Numbered from the stretch's first letter, positions 16,614 to 26,023 are shown. The stretch is DNA of 64,000 nucleotides from Planococcus halotolerans (GCF_003289955.1 NZ_QLZR01000006.1:62001-126000); one strand, 5' to 3'. Numbers and translations: made by a program. The notes: generated by a model not told the origin, from the sequence alone.

Positions 16614-17882
16614 ATGATCAGTAAAAAAAGTTCAATCCCAGCATTTTTCCTCATCCCTCTTCTAACCTTGGCTGGCTGCGCCGGCGAGAGTCCGGACAGC
16701 AGTTCTGAAAGTGAAAACGGATCAGAAGACCGCACGCAAATCAGCTTTATTCATTGGCGCGGAGAAGACAAAGAAGTTTTTGATGATATCATTGCCCAAT
16801 TCGAAGAAGAATATCCTGAAATCGGTGTCGAGATGAATATCTATCCTTCTGAACAATACCAGGCGACCGGCCAGCGTATGCTGACGGACGGTTCGACAGG
16901 CGATGTGTTTACATCTTTCCCGGGCGCCCAGTTTGAAGCGATTGCAAACGCCGGTTTTTTTGAAGACCTCAGCGGAGAAGATTTCGTCGGGAACTTCGAC
17001 GAAAGCCTGATTACGGTGGGCGAAAAGGATGGCCAGCAATTGGCGTTGCCTTACCAATTAGTATTCAATATGCCTGTTTATAATAAAGGCATGTTCGATG
17101 AGCTCGGCTTGGAAGTGCCTAAGAGCTGGACTGAGTTTCAGGAGATGGCTGATACCTTGCTTGAAAATGACATCACACCTATCGCGTTTCCAGGTGCTGA
17201 TATCGGGCCCAACCAATTCATGAACAGCATGATGATGAACAATGCACCCGATGAAGATGTTTTCCAAAAATTGCAGAACGGCGAAGAATCCCTCACCAAC
17301 GAATGGTGGGTAAAAACACTTGAAGATTTCCAGCTCCTTGAACAAAAAGGCTATATTCAGCCGGATGCTCTCGGCACCAGCCAGGACTCTGCCATGGCAA
17401 TGGTCGCCAACGAAGAGGCTGCTATGCTCGCAACCGGATCCTATCACATGGCCTCCCTTCTTGATTTGAACCCTGAACTTGAGCTCGACTTGATGGCTCC
17501 TATTACAGTTGAAGAAAGTGAAGCCGAATACGAAGGCATTAATACCGCCACTTTCATGCTGGCAGTCAACAGCAACTCCGAGAAAAAAGAGCAGGCAAAA
17601 GAATTCATCCGGTTCCTTAGCAGACCTGAAATCGCCTCACAGTATGCCAATGAAACCGGTCAGCATTTGACGGTGAACGACGTAGAATACGAATCTGAAG
17701 TGCTGCAGAACACCGCTTATTGGATTGATGAAAGAAAAACACGGTTCCAGCCCCGGTTCCTTATTACCAACGCTCAAGTTGAAGCGGCTGTCCTGAGCTC
17801 CATTGAAAATGTACTTGGAGGCGCCGACCCGATGGAAGCGGCAGAAGAAGCACAACAAATTGTCGAAGAAAACCTGGAATAG
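16614..17882 (+). CDS. Sugar ABC transporter substrate-binding lipoprotein
   Basis: 422-aa family 1 extracellular solute-binding protein. The lipobox LAGC gives lipidated Cys22, followed by a Ser/Glu-rich linker. The mature part begins ISFIHWRGEDKEVFDDII and shows the usual helical GQRMLTDGSTGDVF segment and C-terminal helices. It would capture a sugar or oligosaccharide outside the membrane for the two permeases that follow. The start ATG follows GGGAGGA. The sugar cannot be told from sequence. Confidence 0.9.
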   Translation: MISKKSSIPAFFLIPLLTLAGCAGESPDSSSESENGSEDRTQISFIHWRGEDKEVFDDIIAQFEEEYPEIGVEMNIYPSEQYQATGQRMLTDGSTGDVFTSFPGAQFEAIANAGFFEDLSGEDFVGNFDESLITVGEKDGQQLALPYQLVFNMPVYNKGMFDELGLEVPKSWTEFQEMADTLLENDITPIAFPGADIGPNQFMNSMMMNNAPDEDVFQKLQNGEESLTNEWWVKTLEDFQLLEQKGYIQPDALGTSQDSAMAMVANEEAAMLATGSYHMASLLDLNPELELDLMAPITVEESEAEYEGINTATFMLAVNSNSEKKEQAKEFIRFLSRPEIASQYANETGQHLTVNDVEYESEVLQNTAYWIDERKTRFQPRFLITNAQVEAAVLSSIENVLGGADPMEAAEEAQQIVEENLE

Positions 17883-17886
17883 CTGA

Positions 17887-18762
17887 ATGAGGATTTCAAA
17901 GACGATTTATCTATTCTTTTTACCGGGGCTGTTTCTCTACAGCATCTTTTTCCTGTATCCAACTGTTAGCGCCCTGTTCTATTCCTTTACCGATTGGGAC
18001 GGCCTGAGTGATGCTTATCAATTTGTCGGCATCGGGAATTATGAACGGGCATTGACCGGTGATTCGGTCTTCCGGAAAACTGTCGGCAATAACTTGAAGT
18101 TCATGCTGATGGTCGTTATTTTCCAAACACTGGCGGCTCTGGCGTTCGCCATGATTGTATTAAAGAATACAAAAACCAATTTATTTTTGAGGGCGCTGTA
18201 TTTTTTCCCAACAATTCTTTCATCCGTTTCGGTCGCCTTCATCTGGTCATTTATCTATGATCCGTCTTTAGGAATCCTGAATCAGATTCTGGGATTGCTT
18301 GGCCTTGATTTTCTTCAGCAGAATTGGCTTGGAAATTCCGATATTGCCATCTATTCTTTGGCCATCACCCAAATCTGGTTTCATGCCGGCCAGATGCTGA
18401 TTATTTTTGTCGCCGGCCTGCAGGCGATTCCGGAAGACCTCTATGAAGTGGCAAAAATTGAAGGGGCAAGCAAATGGCAGACGTTCCGAAAAGTCACATG
18501 GCCGCTGCTCGCTCCTTCCGCCACTATCGTTATCGCCTATACGACCATCCAATCCTTTAAAGCATTTGACCTGGTGTTTGCCATGACAGGCGGCGGGCCG
18601 AATAATTCAACAGAAATCATTGCCACGTATATATTTGATGTTGCTTTCAGAAGTTATAATTTTGGCTACGCCAGCTCGATTTCAGTTCTGTTCATGATTA
18701 TCATCGCATTCATCACATTCTTGCAATTTAAAGCTTTGCGGTCTGACCGGATTTCTTATTAG
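17887..18762 (+). CDS. Sugar ABC transporter permease (MalF/UgpA type)
   Basis: 291 aa with 6 hydrophobic helices. The cytoplasmic EAA loop is visible as YEVAKIEGASKWQTFRKVTW then PLL, which contacts the ATPase. It starts 4 bases after the stop of the binding protein and has only a weak ribosome binding site, so it is probably translationally coupled. Together with the next gene it forms the membrane channel. Confidence 0.92.
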   Translation: MRISKTIYLFFLPGLFLYSIFFLYPTVSALFYSFTDWDGLSDAYQFVGIGNYERALTGDSVFRKTVGNNLKFMLMVVIFQTLAALAFAMIVLKNTKTNLFLRALYFFPTILSSVSVAFIWSFIYDPSLGILNQILGLLGLDFLQQNWLGNSDIAIYSLAITQIWFHAGQMLIIFVAGLQAIPEDLYEVAKIEGASKWQTFRKVTWPLLAPSATIVIAYTTIQSFKAFDLVFAMTGGGPNNSTEIIATYIFDVAFRSYNFGYASSISVLFMIIIAFITFLQFKALRSDRISY

Positions 18763-18776
18763 AAGGAGGGGATTTT

Positions 18777-19586
18777 TTGTTATTCCGGAAATTTTCGTTG
18801 GCAGTCTATGCGTTACTGATTTTAATACCGCTGCTGATGGTTGCCCTCACTTCTGTTAAGACATTGCAGGAGACTTTCAGAGACCCGCTCGGACTGCCTG
18901 AAGATGGTTTCCAGTGGAGCAATTACAGCGCAATTTTCGAGGAACAAACAATGGCCGGGTATTTTATGAACAGTACCATCGTCACTTTGTGTTCCGTTTT
19001 CTTGACTTTATTTTTCGCTTCCATGATCGCTTTTGGCATTAGCCGATTGAATAATTGGATGGGCAATATCCTGTTCGGCTTGTTTACACTCGGTATGATG
19101 GTGCCGGCACAGGTCAATATGGTGCCTTTGTATTCGCTGATGCTGGATTTGAATTTGACGAACAGCCTGCTTGGTTTAATCCTTGTCAATATCGCGGTCA
19201 CTTTGCCTATTGCGGTTTTTATCCTGACAGGCTTTATGAAGACGCTGCCGAAAGAATTATTTGAAGCATCAACAATAGACGGTGCAGGAAATTGGCAAAT
19301 CTATACGAAATTGGCATTGCCGCTTTCCCTGCCTTCCCTGTCCGCAACAGCCATTTTCCTTTTTGTCATGCATTGGAATGATTTGCTGTATCCTTTGCTG
19401 TTCATTACTGACAACGCCTATAAAACGTTGCCGCTTGCCTTGCTTGAATTCCAAGGCGAGTATTCAACAAACTACCCGATGCTGTTCACCGGTGTCATCA
19501 TCGCATCCGCTCCGATGGTCATCGCCTATGTTTTCCTGCAGCGCTTCTTTGTCGCAGGCATGACAGCAGGCGCATTGAAAGGATGA
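18777..19586 (+). CDS. Sugar ABC transporter permease (MalG/UgpE type)
   Basis: 269 aa with 6 hydrophobic helices and the EAA loop LFEASTIDGAGNWQIYTKLA. It starts at TTG with AAGGAGG about 8 bases upstream, 14 bases after the previous permease. No ATPase gene follows, so the complex must borrow a shared MsmX-type ATPase from elsewhere, which is usual for this family in Bacillales. No glycosidase or regulator is adjacent, so the substrate is open. Confidence 0.92.
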   Translation: MLFRKFSLAVYALLILIPLLMVALTSVKTLQETFRDPLGLPEDGFQWSNYSAIFEEQTMAGYFMNSTIVTLCSVFLTLFFASMIAFGISRLNNWMGNILFGLFTLGMMVPAQVNMVPLYSLMLDLNLTNSLLGLILVNIAVTLPIAVFILTGFMKTLPKELFEASTIDGAGNWQIYTKLALPLSLPSLSATAIFLFVMHWNDLLYPLLFITDNAYKTLPLALLEFQGEYSTNYPMLFTGVIIASAPMVIAYVFLQRFFVAGMTAGALKG

Positions 19587-19600
19587 ATTTTTATCGAAAT

Positions 19601-19644
19601 AAAACTGATGTCTTGCCCACTTAGAGGCGAGACATCAGTTTTTG
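19601..19644. terminator. Bidirectional terminator
   Basis: AAAACTGATGTCT arm with AGACATCAGTTTT arm plus an inner GCC/GGC, between convergent genes. Confidence 0.85.
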
Positions 19645-19646
19645 GT

Positions 19647-20081
19647 TTATTGCCATAGAGTTGGTTTATCCACCATGAACCACAGCATCAGCAATAACAG
19701 CAATATGTAAATCCACAGTGAACGTTGCAGCGTTTCGGCCAATGCGGGGTGATCCGCTTCCGGTTCAGCGAACTTTTTCAGCACGGGCGAAAAAGCTCGC
19801 GCAAGGAAAAATACCGAAGAAAACATCACGGCGAGCGTCATCAGAATCCACGGGGAATGCCAGGACCAAGGACCCTGCCAGATCAGCAGCACACCCGTTG
19901 CAACCAATACATGTCCAGCATGCATCACCAGCCGGATAGCGGAACGGAACGTCGCAATCAGACCGGATAAGTACTGCGTATCCGCTTCTCTGATCCGTTT
20001 GACCAGTAGAACCAGTACAAAAAACGGTCCGATTGATAATGCCGCGCTTAATATATGAGCATACAAGATCACCGTATACAT
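19647..20081 (-). CDS. Four-helix membrane protein (DUF2269-like)
   Basis: 144 aa with four hydrophobic helices (about 3-27, 50-68, 78-98 and 119-137). Conserved-looking histidines YAHILSAALSIGP and MHAGHVLVATG are compatible with DUF2269-type or other haem-binding-like small membrane proteins. The function is unknown. The ribosome binding site is only moderate (AGGCGG). Confidence 0.6.
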   Translation of the reverse strand: MYTVILYAHILSAALSIGPFFVLVLLVKRIREADTQYLSGLIATFRSAIRLVMHAGHVLVATGVLLIWQGPWSWHSPWILMTLAVMFSSVFFLARAFSPVLKKFAEPEADHPALAETLQRSLWIYILLLLLMLWFMVDKPTLWQ

Positions 20082-20198
20082 CTCTCTATCTTCCGCCTTT
20101 CTTAAGCTCTGGCTTCATTATAATAGAGAGCGCTGCAGAGCAATAGGCTTTGAGCCAGTATAAATCCTGCCTTTAATGGATCGGGCAGGACTCTTTAC

Positions 20199-20822
20199 TT
20201 ATTTGGCAAAAACGTGCTTGCCTATTTTCGTTATGACTGTCCGTGAAAAGATCCAGCTGTCTGTTACACCGCTCGGGTTATAGTAATAAGTCGCTCCATA
20301 ACTTGGATCCCAGCCTTTTACCGCATCTTTCACAGCCCGGTAAGCTGAGCTGTCCGGCACGAGATAATACTGTTTGTCATTGACTGCCGTAAAGGCATTT
20401 CTCTGAAAAACTACACTCTCGATAGAATCAGGGAAAAGGGAAGATTGCTTACGATTTAAGATGACCGCTGCGACTGCCACTTTTCCCACATATTTTTCAC
20501 CACGCGCTTCACCGTGGACTACGCGTGCCATAATTTCTGTTTCCGCCATTCTGCTTTGTGTTAACGGCCCATAATAACCTGTTGCCGGAACATCAAAATC
20601 CTTCTGATAATCGATTAACGCGTTTTTTGTAATTTCGCCGAAATAACCGGTGGGCACCACGTGGAAATAGCCAAGTTTCTGTAAATCCCTTTGAAGGGCG
20701 GTTACTTCTTCCCCTGCCATTCCGGTATGGAGATCCGGAAAATGAGCTTTCGTTTCTGTTTGAGAAAAACTTAAAAATGCGAATACCATTGCTGTGAATA
20801 AAAATGCTTTTACAAATTTCAT
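20199..20822 (-). CDS. SleB-like cell wall hydrolase with peptidoglycan-binding domain
   Basis: 207 aa. Signal peptide 1-26, peptidoglycan-binding-1 domain (about 31-90; VTALQRDLQKLGYF, GYFGEITKNALIDYQ), then a hydrolase-2 (SleB/CwlJ-type) domain from MARVVHGEARGE with the catalytic Glu in HGEARGE, ending in YYYNPSGVTDSWIFSRTV. It would act on peptidoglycan outside the membrane; SleB homologues work in spore cortex lysis, but non-spore members exist. A weak hairpin follows at 20165-20190. It is a close paralogue of the gene at 21528-22154. ATG 20822 is chosen by GGGAGAG. Confidence 0.88.
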   Translation of the reverse strand: MKFVKAFLFTAMVFAFLSFSQTETKAHFPDLHTGMAGEEVTALQRDLQKLGYFHVVPTGYFGEITKNALIDYQKDFDVPATGYYGPLTQSRMAETEIMARVVHGEARGEKYVGKVAVAAVILNRKQSSLFPDSIESVVFQRNAFTAVNDKQYYLVPDSSAYRAVKDAVKGWDPSYGATYYYNPSGVTDSWIFSRTVITKIGKHVFAK

Positions 20823-21089
20823 TTTTTCTCTCCCTTCATTCAATAAACTATATTTTTATTCTAATCAGTATAAATTTAAAACTTGGTTTTATGTATCCAA
20901 CAGACCTCCTTAATTTGTTTGACAAAAAAGTACGAAAGGCTGGTTTACATAAACAAATGGAATTTCAATACTTTTCAAGGGCTCCATAATGATCATATGG
21001 TATGGCTTATCTCAGTAAAAAGGAATCAAGGATCTTTAAGGCGAATAAGGATTGTAGAGAATAAAGAAGTGTTGAAGGAGGCTCCAGCT

Positions 21090-21461
21090 ATGTTCATCCG
21101 CCAGCCATTCGATAAGTTTCTTGAAATGGAATACGAACGAACAACAGAAAACAGTGTAAAGGTGACTTTGCCAATCAAAGAGTTATATATCGACAGCGCC
21201 GGACTCATACACGGCGGCATCATTTCCACGCTTGCCGAAGTCGCTTTATGCAACACGGTCGCTCCTGATGAACAAGGACGGCAGCAGGCAGTGACCGCCG
21301 ATTTGAATGTGACATTCCTAAAAAGCAGCAAATCTTCAGTCTTGACTGCCCGCGCTTTTGCTGTAAAGGAAGGACGCAATCTCATTCATGCCGACTGCCT
21401 GATCTACGACGACGAAGACCATGTCATCACAAAAGCAAAAGCGGTTCTCTTCAATAAATGA
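21090..21461 (+). CDS. PaaI-type hotdog-fold thioesterase
   Basis: 123 aa. Signature IDSAGLIHGGIISTLAEVA (the HGG helix of PaaI-like thioesterases) and a following TADLNVTFLKSS strand. It would hydrolyse an acyl- or aryl-CoA, substrate unknown. The frame is open for 69 more codons upstream, but AAGGAGG lies 8 bases before the ATG at 21090 and homology starts there. It lies between the two SleB-like genes. Confidence 0.82.
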   Translation: MFIRQPFDKFLEMEYERTTENSVKVTLPIKELYIDSAGLIHGGIISTLAEVALCNTVAPDEQGRQQAVTADLNVTFLKSSKSSVLTARAFAVKEGRNLIHADCLIYDDEDHVITKAKAVLFNK

Positions 21462-21467
21462 TGGATT

Positions 21468-21496
21468 AAAAAAAGACCACTTCCCGGTGGCCTTTT
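21468..21496 (+). terminator. Terminator
   Basis: A-run, short imperfect GC stem (GACCAC with GTGGCC), then TTTTGTGTT. Confidence 0.65.
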
Positions 21497-21527
21497 GTGT
21501 TCCATATGAATTGTTGGCTGCATGTGT

Positions 21528-22154
21528 TTACTCCGCAAAGAAATGACGGCCAATCTGGGTGAGGACCGTCCGTGAAAATATCCAGTCGTCGGTGACCCCC
21601 GCTGGGTTGTAATAGAAAACCGCTCCCATGGTCGGGTCAGCTCCGTCCATCGCTTCTTTTACTGCATCATAAGCGCTTCTGTTCGGTGTCAATAAATATT
21701 GATCATCAATCACAGCAGTGAAGGCATTGCGCTGAAAAATGACTTCTTCGGTACTATCCGGAAAATCCGGTGATTCGATGCGGTTCAACACCACAGCCGC
21801 TACCCCTACTTTACCGATAAAACTTTCCCCTCGGGCTTCCCCATGAACGATCTTCGCCATCATTTCAACATTTTCGAGTTTCATCTGCGTCATCGGGCCA
21901 ACGATGCCTGTAGTGGGCAGTCCATAGTCTTCTTGGAACCTTGTGACTGCGTTGCTTGTAATGAAATTAAAATATCCCGTTACGTCTTCATCGTAATAAC
22001 CCATTCGTGCCAACTGCTCCCGAATTTCTTCCCCGTTATCCACTCCCGGCCCTGAAATTCTATGTTGAGCCGCTTGCGCTTCCGCTAATGGCAAACATAA
22101 AAAAACAACGGCCAAAACCGCTCCACCAAATATGTTTTGATTCAAAATTTTCAT
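21528..22154 (-). CDS. SleB-like cell wall hydrolase with peptidoglycan-binding domain (paralogue)
   Basis: 208 aa with the same layout as the protein at 20199-20822: signal peptide to about residue 30 (AEAQAAQ), peptidoglycan-binding-1 repeat (EQLARMGYYDEDVTGYFNF), then hydrolase-2 domain with MAKIVHGEARGESFIGKVGV and YYNPAGVTDDWIFSRTV. The two differ mainly in the N-terminal part, so they look like an old tandem duplication. The ATG at 22154 follows GGAGAG; 33 in-frame codons upstream are ignored. Confidence 0.88.
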   Translation of the reverse strand: MKILNQNIFGGAVLAVVFLCLPLAEAQAAQHRISGPGVDNGEEIREQLARMGYYDEDVTGYFNFITSNAVTRFQEDYGLPTTGIVGPMTQMKLENVEMMAKIVHGEARGESFIGKVGVAAVVLNRIESPDFPDSTEEVIFQRNAFTAVIDDQYLLTPNRSAYDAVKEAMDGADPTMGAVFYYNPAGVTDDWIFSRTVLTQIGRHFFAE

Positions 22155-22321
22155 GGTTTCTCTCCATTCTAAAAAACTTTCCTGCCTGTAAAAATGCACA
22201 CGGATAGTTTTGTCCTCTAGATAGAAATTCCCTATGAAAATAGATCTAAACATTTTATTTTTAATTCGAGGGAAATAACTTGCTGTTTACAGCAAGGATT
22301 CCTCTCTTGATGATAAGGCTT

Positions 22322-22858
22322 TTACTTTGAGATATAATGCAATTGCGCGAATTCCCCATACCTTTTAACATCCTTCAGCTTGTATTCAGTCATTAGATTG
22401 GACTTCTTAAACAAGGGGATTCCACTGCCGATTACAACAGGTGCGATTGAAATGATAAATTCATCTACCAAACCGGCATCCATGAAACCGGCCAATAATT
22501 CCGATCCGCCGATGACCCATATATTTTTACCTGGGGCGCTTTTAAGCTTATCCGCAAAAGCCGGTATGTCCATGTCTGTAAATTCGATGTCACGTGCAGG
22601 ACTGCCGTCTTTTACGGACTTGGAATAAATATAGGATTTGAGCTCCTCATAAGGATACTCCCCCTTTTCCATTTCCATTACCCAGTCATATGTTCTTCTT
22701 CCCATAACAACAGTATCAATTGTCTCCATAAAATCCGCATACCCGGCATCACCCTCGCCTTCGACTTTGAAGAGCCAGTCAAGAGAATCATCTTCTGTCG
22801 CTATATAGCCATCCAGACTTTCGGCTATATAGCAGACAATTTTTCGTTCAGTATCCAT
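22322..22858 (-). CDS. DHFR/RibD-C-like reductase (YyaP family)
   Basis: 178 aa with the dihydrofolate-reductase-like fold of the RibD C-terminal family: CYIAESLDGYIATEDDSLDW at the N-terminus, VVMGRRTYDW, then NIWVIGGSELLAGFMDAGLV. These stand-alone proteins bind NADPH; their substrates are mostly unknown. A clear AGGAGGCG precedes the ATG. Confidence 0.88.
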   Translation of the reverse strand: MDTERKIVCYIAESLDGYIATEDDSLDWLFKVEGEGDAGYADFMETIDTVVMGRRTYDWVMEMEKGEYPYEELKSYIYSKSVKDGSPARDIEFTDMDIPAFADKLKSAPGKNIWVIGGSELLAGFMDAGLVDEFIISIAPVVIGSGIPLFKKSNLMTEYKLKDVKRYGEFAQLHYISK

Positions 22859-22927
22859 TTTTCAACGCCTCCTGATTTTGAAAGCTGCCGACTTAACCGC
22901 ATACGGCCCCATACCCTTTTTTACTGC

Positions 22928-23215
22928 TTATTTATTTGCTTTTAAATTTTCAAGTTCCCGGTGCGTCTGTGGAAAGCCATTGGCCTGCCACTCTGAACGG
23001 TAAGCAGCATCCAATTGTGTGAGCCCTTTTTCCGCATCATCATATTTGGCATTTACACTTTCTTCACGGTCTACCGTAACACTGTTTCGCATATCATTGT
23101 CTTCATAAACCCAAACTCTTTTCCCATTCTTTTTCCGTATATTATTAAAGAGGATAATGCCACCGGCAAACGCGGTGCCGGCAAAAACCATTTTGTTGAT
23201 ACTTTGCTTTCTCAT
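22928..23215 (-). CDS. Small membrane-anchored hypothetical protein
   Basis: 95 aa. A short positive N-terminus is followed by one hydrophobic helix (about residues 9-24), then a charged, soluble tail rich in Asp, Glu and Arg. I do not recognise the family. GGAGGG 7 bases before the ATG at 23215 supports this start. Confidence 0.6.
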   Translation of the reverse strand: MRKQSINKMVFAGTAFAGGIILFNNIRKKNGKRVWVYEDNDMRNSVTVDREESVNAKYDDAEKGLTQLDAAYRSEWQANGFPQTHRELENLKANK

Positions 23216-23364
23216 TTTAATCCCTCCATAACAGTCTAACATTGTAATGTGTATTTTCCCTTTTTCCCAAATGTTAACCATGTCAGTTCTGTAACACACC
23301 ACTTAGACTTAGTACGAACTATTTGATACAGTAAGTTAAATTCATTTTATTGGAGGCATAGCCG

Positions 23365-23862
23365 ATGAAAAAAATTGTAATTTTATCTGATACCCACATA
23401 CCGGCAAGAGCGAAACAGCTCCCCAAAACTCTTTTAAATGCTTGTGAAGAAGCCGATTTAATCTTACATGCCGGCGACTGGCAAAATCTCGATGTATTTT
23501 TCGAACTCTCTGCTTACGCTGAAACTATAGGAGTAGCCGGAAATGTTGATCCGTGGGAAATACTCGATCGCTTCGGCAAGAAGAAAATCCTTACGGTGGA
23601 AAATCTGAAAATAGGAATGGTTCACGGAGATGGTGCAAGTAAAACTACAGAACAGCGCGCGCTCGAAACGTTTATTGATGAAGGGGTCGATTTGGTCGTC
23701 TTTGGCCACTCCCATATTCCGATAAAAAAAGAAGTTAACGGAGTAACTCTATTCAACCCGGGCTCTCCAACTGACAAGCGCCGGCAGCAGCAATACTCTT
23801 TTGGCATCCTGGAAATCGGAGAAGAATGGAATCTGCGGCACGTTTTCTTTGATAAAGAATAA
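23365..23862 (+). CDS. YfcE-like metallophosphoesterase
   Basis: 165 aa. All five metallophosphoesterase motifs are visible: SDTHIP (8-13), HAGDW, GVAGNVD, VHGDG and FGHSHIP. This is the compact YfcE/MJ0936-type phosphodiesterase that uses two metal ions; the physiological substrate is unknown. The start follows GGAGG. Confidence 0.92.
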   Translation: MKKIVILSDTHIPARAKQLPKTLLNACEEADLILHAGDWQNLDVFFELSAYAETIGVAGNVDPWEILDRFGKKKILTVENLKIGMVHGDGASKTTEQRALETFIDEGVDLVVFGHSHIPIKKEVNGVTLFNPGSPTDKRRQQQYSFGILEIGEEWNLRHVFFDKE

Positions 23863-23875
23863 AACTTCAAACACA

Positions 23876-23910
23876 AAAACCGGATCTCTCTTATTTAGAG
23901 GTCCGGTTTT
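23876..23910. terminator. Bidirectional terminator
   Basis: AAAACCGGA arm with TCCGGTTTT arm, plus CTCT/AGAG, between convergent genes. Confidence 0.88.
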
Positions 23911-23941
23911 CTTAAAAATGTGCACTTTCTCAGCGCTTGTA

Positions 23942-24334
23942 TTATTTCTTTGAATTCTCAATCGTTGGAAGCTCATCTTGTGAATTTTCACCATGTGTTT
24001 TCAGAAAGCTCAGGAATTCCTTTGGCGCTCCGCGCGAAATAAAAGACATCTCCATATAGCCTCCATCAATCAGGTTAATAATCATATTTACAGTGCCGTT
24101 TAAATCAGCTTGCACGTCTTTAACTTCTTTTAGCGGAATTTCCATTATGTAAGAGTCTTCTCCACTTCCACCACTTTTAAAAATCACTGTTTCCTTGCTG
24201 GCTGCAAGCAAGCCTTTGAATCCATCAACCTTATCAGAGCGGCTTGTATGGAAAATGCCAAAAATCCAATATTCAATTGAAGCGTCAGGCTTAAGTTCTT
24301 TTAACTCTTTGAGCATTTTTGCCGGATGTGCCAT
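23942..24334 (-). CDS. Hypothetical protein, PH-domain-like
   Basis: 130 aa. Alternating strands (SIEYWIFGIFHTSRSDKVDG, GLLAASKETVIFKSG, SYIMEIPLKEVKDVQAD) and a C-terminal helix (GAPKEFLSFLKTHG) are what a bacterial PH-like domain shows; the family is not certain. Cytoplasmic, no signal. The ATG follows CGGAGGCG. Confidence 0.6.
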   Translation of the reverse strand: MAHPAKMLKELKELKPDASIEYWIFGIFHTSRSDKVDGFKGLLAASKETVIFKSGGSGEDSYIMEIPLKEVKDVQADLNGTVNMIINLIDGGYMEMSFISRGAPKEFLSFLKTHGENSQDELPTIENSKK

Positions 24335-24495
24335 ACAAACGCCTCCGTTTATTGTAATTACCTATATTATACAGTCAGTAAGCCTTTATAATTGTTTTAT
24401 TTCTGTTACAAATGTTTCATTCTTACTAATTCGAGGTTCAGTCATTTCGGATTCAGGGTATTGAAGAGAAAATATCAAGTGAGGAGAGGTTCTTT

Positions 24496-25698
24496 ATGCC
24501 AATACGACTGGAAGTGGAATTGTTGGAACAAACTGATACCTCTATTTTTTTCATCTGGACTAATACCGGTGGAACTTGCCGGATTGAACGGGATGGAAAA
24601 GTAATTTATAAAGGAACAGAAAACTCTTTCAAAGATGAAGGGCTAACGCCAGGAGAGTTGTACATTTATACGATTGAAAGACTGGATCTGGAAGGACGAG
24701 TCATCGACCGGATTAAATTGCAGACAGGAACCGAAAATTACCTTGATGATTTTGTTAATCAGCTTCAGCAAATTACGGTAAGCACGATTATTTCCGATTC
24801 AAAAATTGCGATTGCGTGGGGTGCAATTGAAGGAATTACAAGCTTTGATATATACCGCGATGGCGAGTTGCTGGCCACCACAGAAAAAAATCAGTTTACT
24901 GATTTAAAAGCCGACAGACAGAAAGCCTATACGTATTGGATACAAGCCAAACGCCCGCTTGAAAGATCCGAAGAAGATAAGAAGCACAGGAAATCCCTGC
25001 TGGCTACATTTTTTGGCGCAGTCAATATCAGATCGTCCCAGGAAAAAGCGGCGATGGAAGAATTTTGGATCATCAAACGCGTTGCAAGCCGTGAGCAGCT
25101 GCTTGCTGAACAGCCGACTAAAAAAGACCATATCCAGCAGCCGGAATGGCAGCTGCGTTATTTGACATTCCTGGGAGAAGAAATTCTTCCCAACCCCAAT
25201 CCATTATCTTTGAACCGTTTTTTCAAGGGAGACGGACGCAGCTTCGATCCAGAGTCGAAAGAATACAGAACCCGCGTCGACCTGAATGTCCGCTTTACAG
25301 AGGACGGTGCATTAGTCGATTGTGCCAAAGATGTCGGAACGACCATTGCCTATAATTGGCGCAAAAAATTCCGTAAAGCGGATGTTGCTTCTTCGGACGG
25401 TATCGAATTAAAAGAAGTCAAAGAGGATCACCATAAGATAGCAATCGATCTGAAGCATTCCGTCGGCAACCCGTTGGTGGCTTCCCCTGATATCGATTAC
25501 CAGATGGCCGCCAATTTCTACAGAGTAGGTGTCTACGACATTATCGGCAACCATGACCAGGCGCCCAACCACGAAGTTTACCTGAAAACCGGACGCAATG
25601 CTGATTGGGGCCAAATCCATGAAGCCGAAGACAAAGGTTTGTCCTGGATGGCCGGTCCCATTGCCAGCCAGTATTGGCGTATTTCGAATTTTGAGTAA
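24496..25698 (+). CDS. Fibronectin-III-like repeats plus DUF3238-like domain protein
   Basis: 400 aa, no signal peptide or membrane helix. Two fibronectin-III-like modules occupy roughly 1-78 and 90-150 (IFFIWTNTGGTCRIERDGKV; KIAIAWGAIEGITSFDIYRD). The C-terminal half contains FKGDGRSFDPESKEYRTRV and SWMAGPIASQYWRIS, matching my recollection of the DUF3238 family. The function is unknown. The ATG follows AGGAGAGG. The stop codon is immediately followed by a tandem pair of the dispersed repeat. Confidence 0.65.
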   Translation: MPIRLEVELLEQTDTSIFFIWTNTGGTCRIERDGKVIYKGTENSFKDEGLTPGELYIYTIERLDLEGRVIDRIKLQTGTENYLDDFVNQLQQITVSTIISDSKIAIAWGAIEGITSFDIYRDGELLATTEKNQFTDLKADRQKAYTYWIQAKRPLERSEEDKKHRKSLLATFFGAVNIRSSQEKAAMEEFWIIKRVASREQLLAEQPTKKDHIQQPEWQLRYLTFLGEEILPNPNPLSLNRFFKGDGRSFDPESKEYRTRVDLNVRFTEDGALVDCAKDVGTTIAYNWRKKFRKADVASSDGIELKEVKEDHHKIAIDLKHSVGNPLVASPDIDYQMAANFYRVGVYDIIGNHDQAPNHEVYLKTGRNADWGQIHEAEDKGLSWMAGPIASQYWRISNFE

Positions 25699-25996
25699 AG
25701 AAAAGCGGAAACGGCCGTTCAGCTCTGAAAGGCATAAGACAGACCAACGAAGTGGCCTTGGCCGCGCAGTTGGACTGGCTTATGACCCGAAGAGCTGGGC
25801 CGCAGAAGTCTGGACAAAGAAAAGCGACTGTGAAGAGATGGCCCAAGATTTATGGGCCCATCTCTTTGCGACGAAGCTAGCGCAGCGATGCAGGAGCAGC
25901 CTTTATCCTACGGCAGTTGGACTGGCTTATGACCCGAAGAGCTGGGCCGCAGGAGTCTGGACAATAGAAAAGCGGAAGTGCCTGTTCAGTTATGAA
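25699..25996 (+). repeat. Dispersed modular repeat, tandem copies B1 and B2 plus fragment
   Basis: B1 (25699-25815) is the short form. B2 (about 25817-25963) lacks the usual first part but holds the hairpin module also found in copy A, ending GATGCAGGAGCA. Both end with CTTATGACCCGAAGAG, CTGGGCCGCAG and TCTGGACA. A third start (AGAAAAGCGGAAG) follows at 25966-25996 and stops. No gene lies in this 375-base gap before 26074. Confidence 0.75.
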
Positions 25997-26023
25997 ACAA
26001 CTAAACAAACCTTCTCAATTAAA

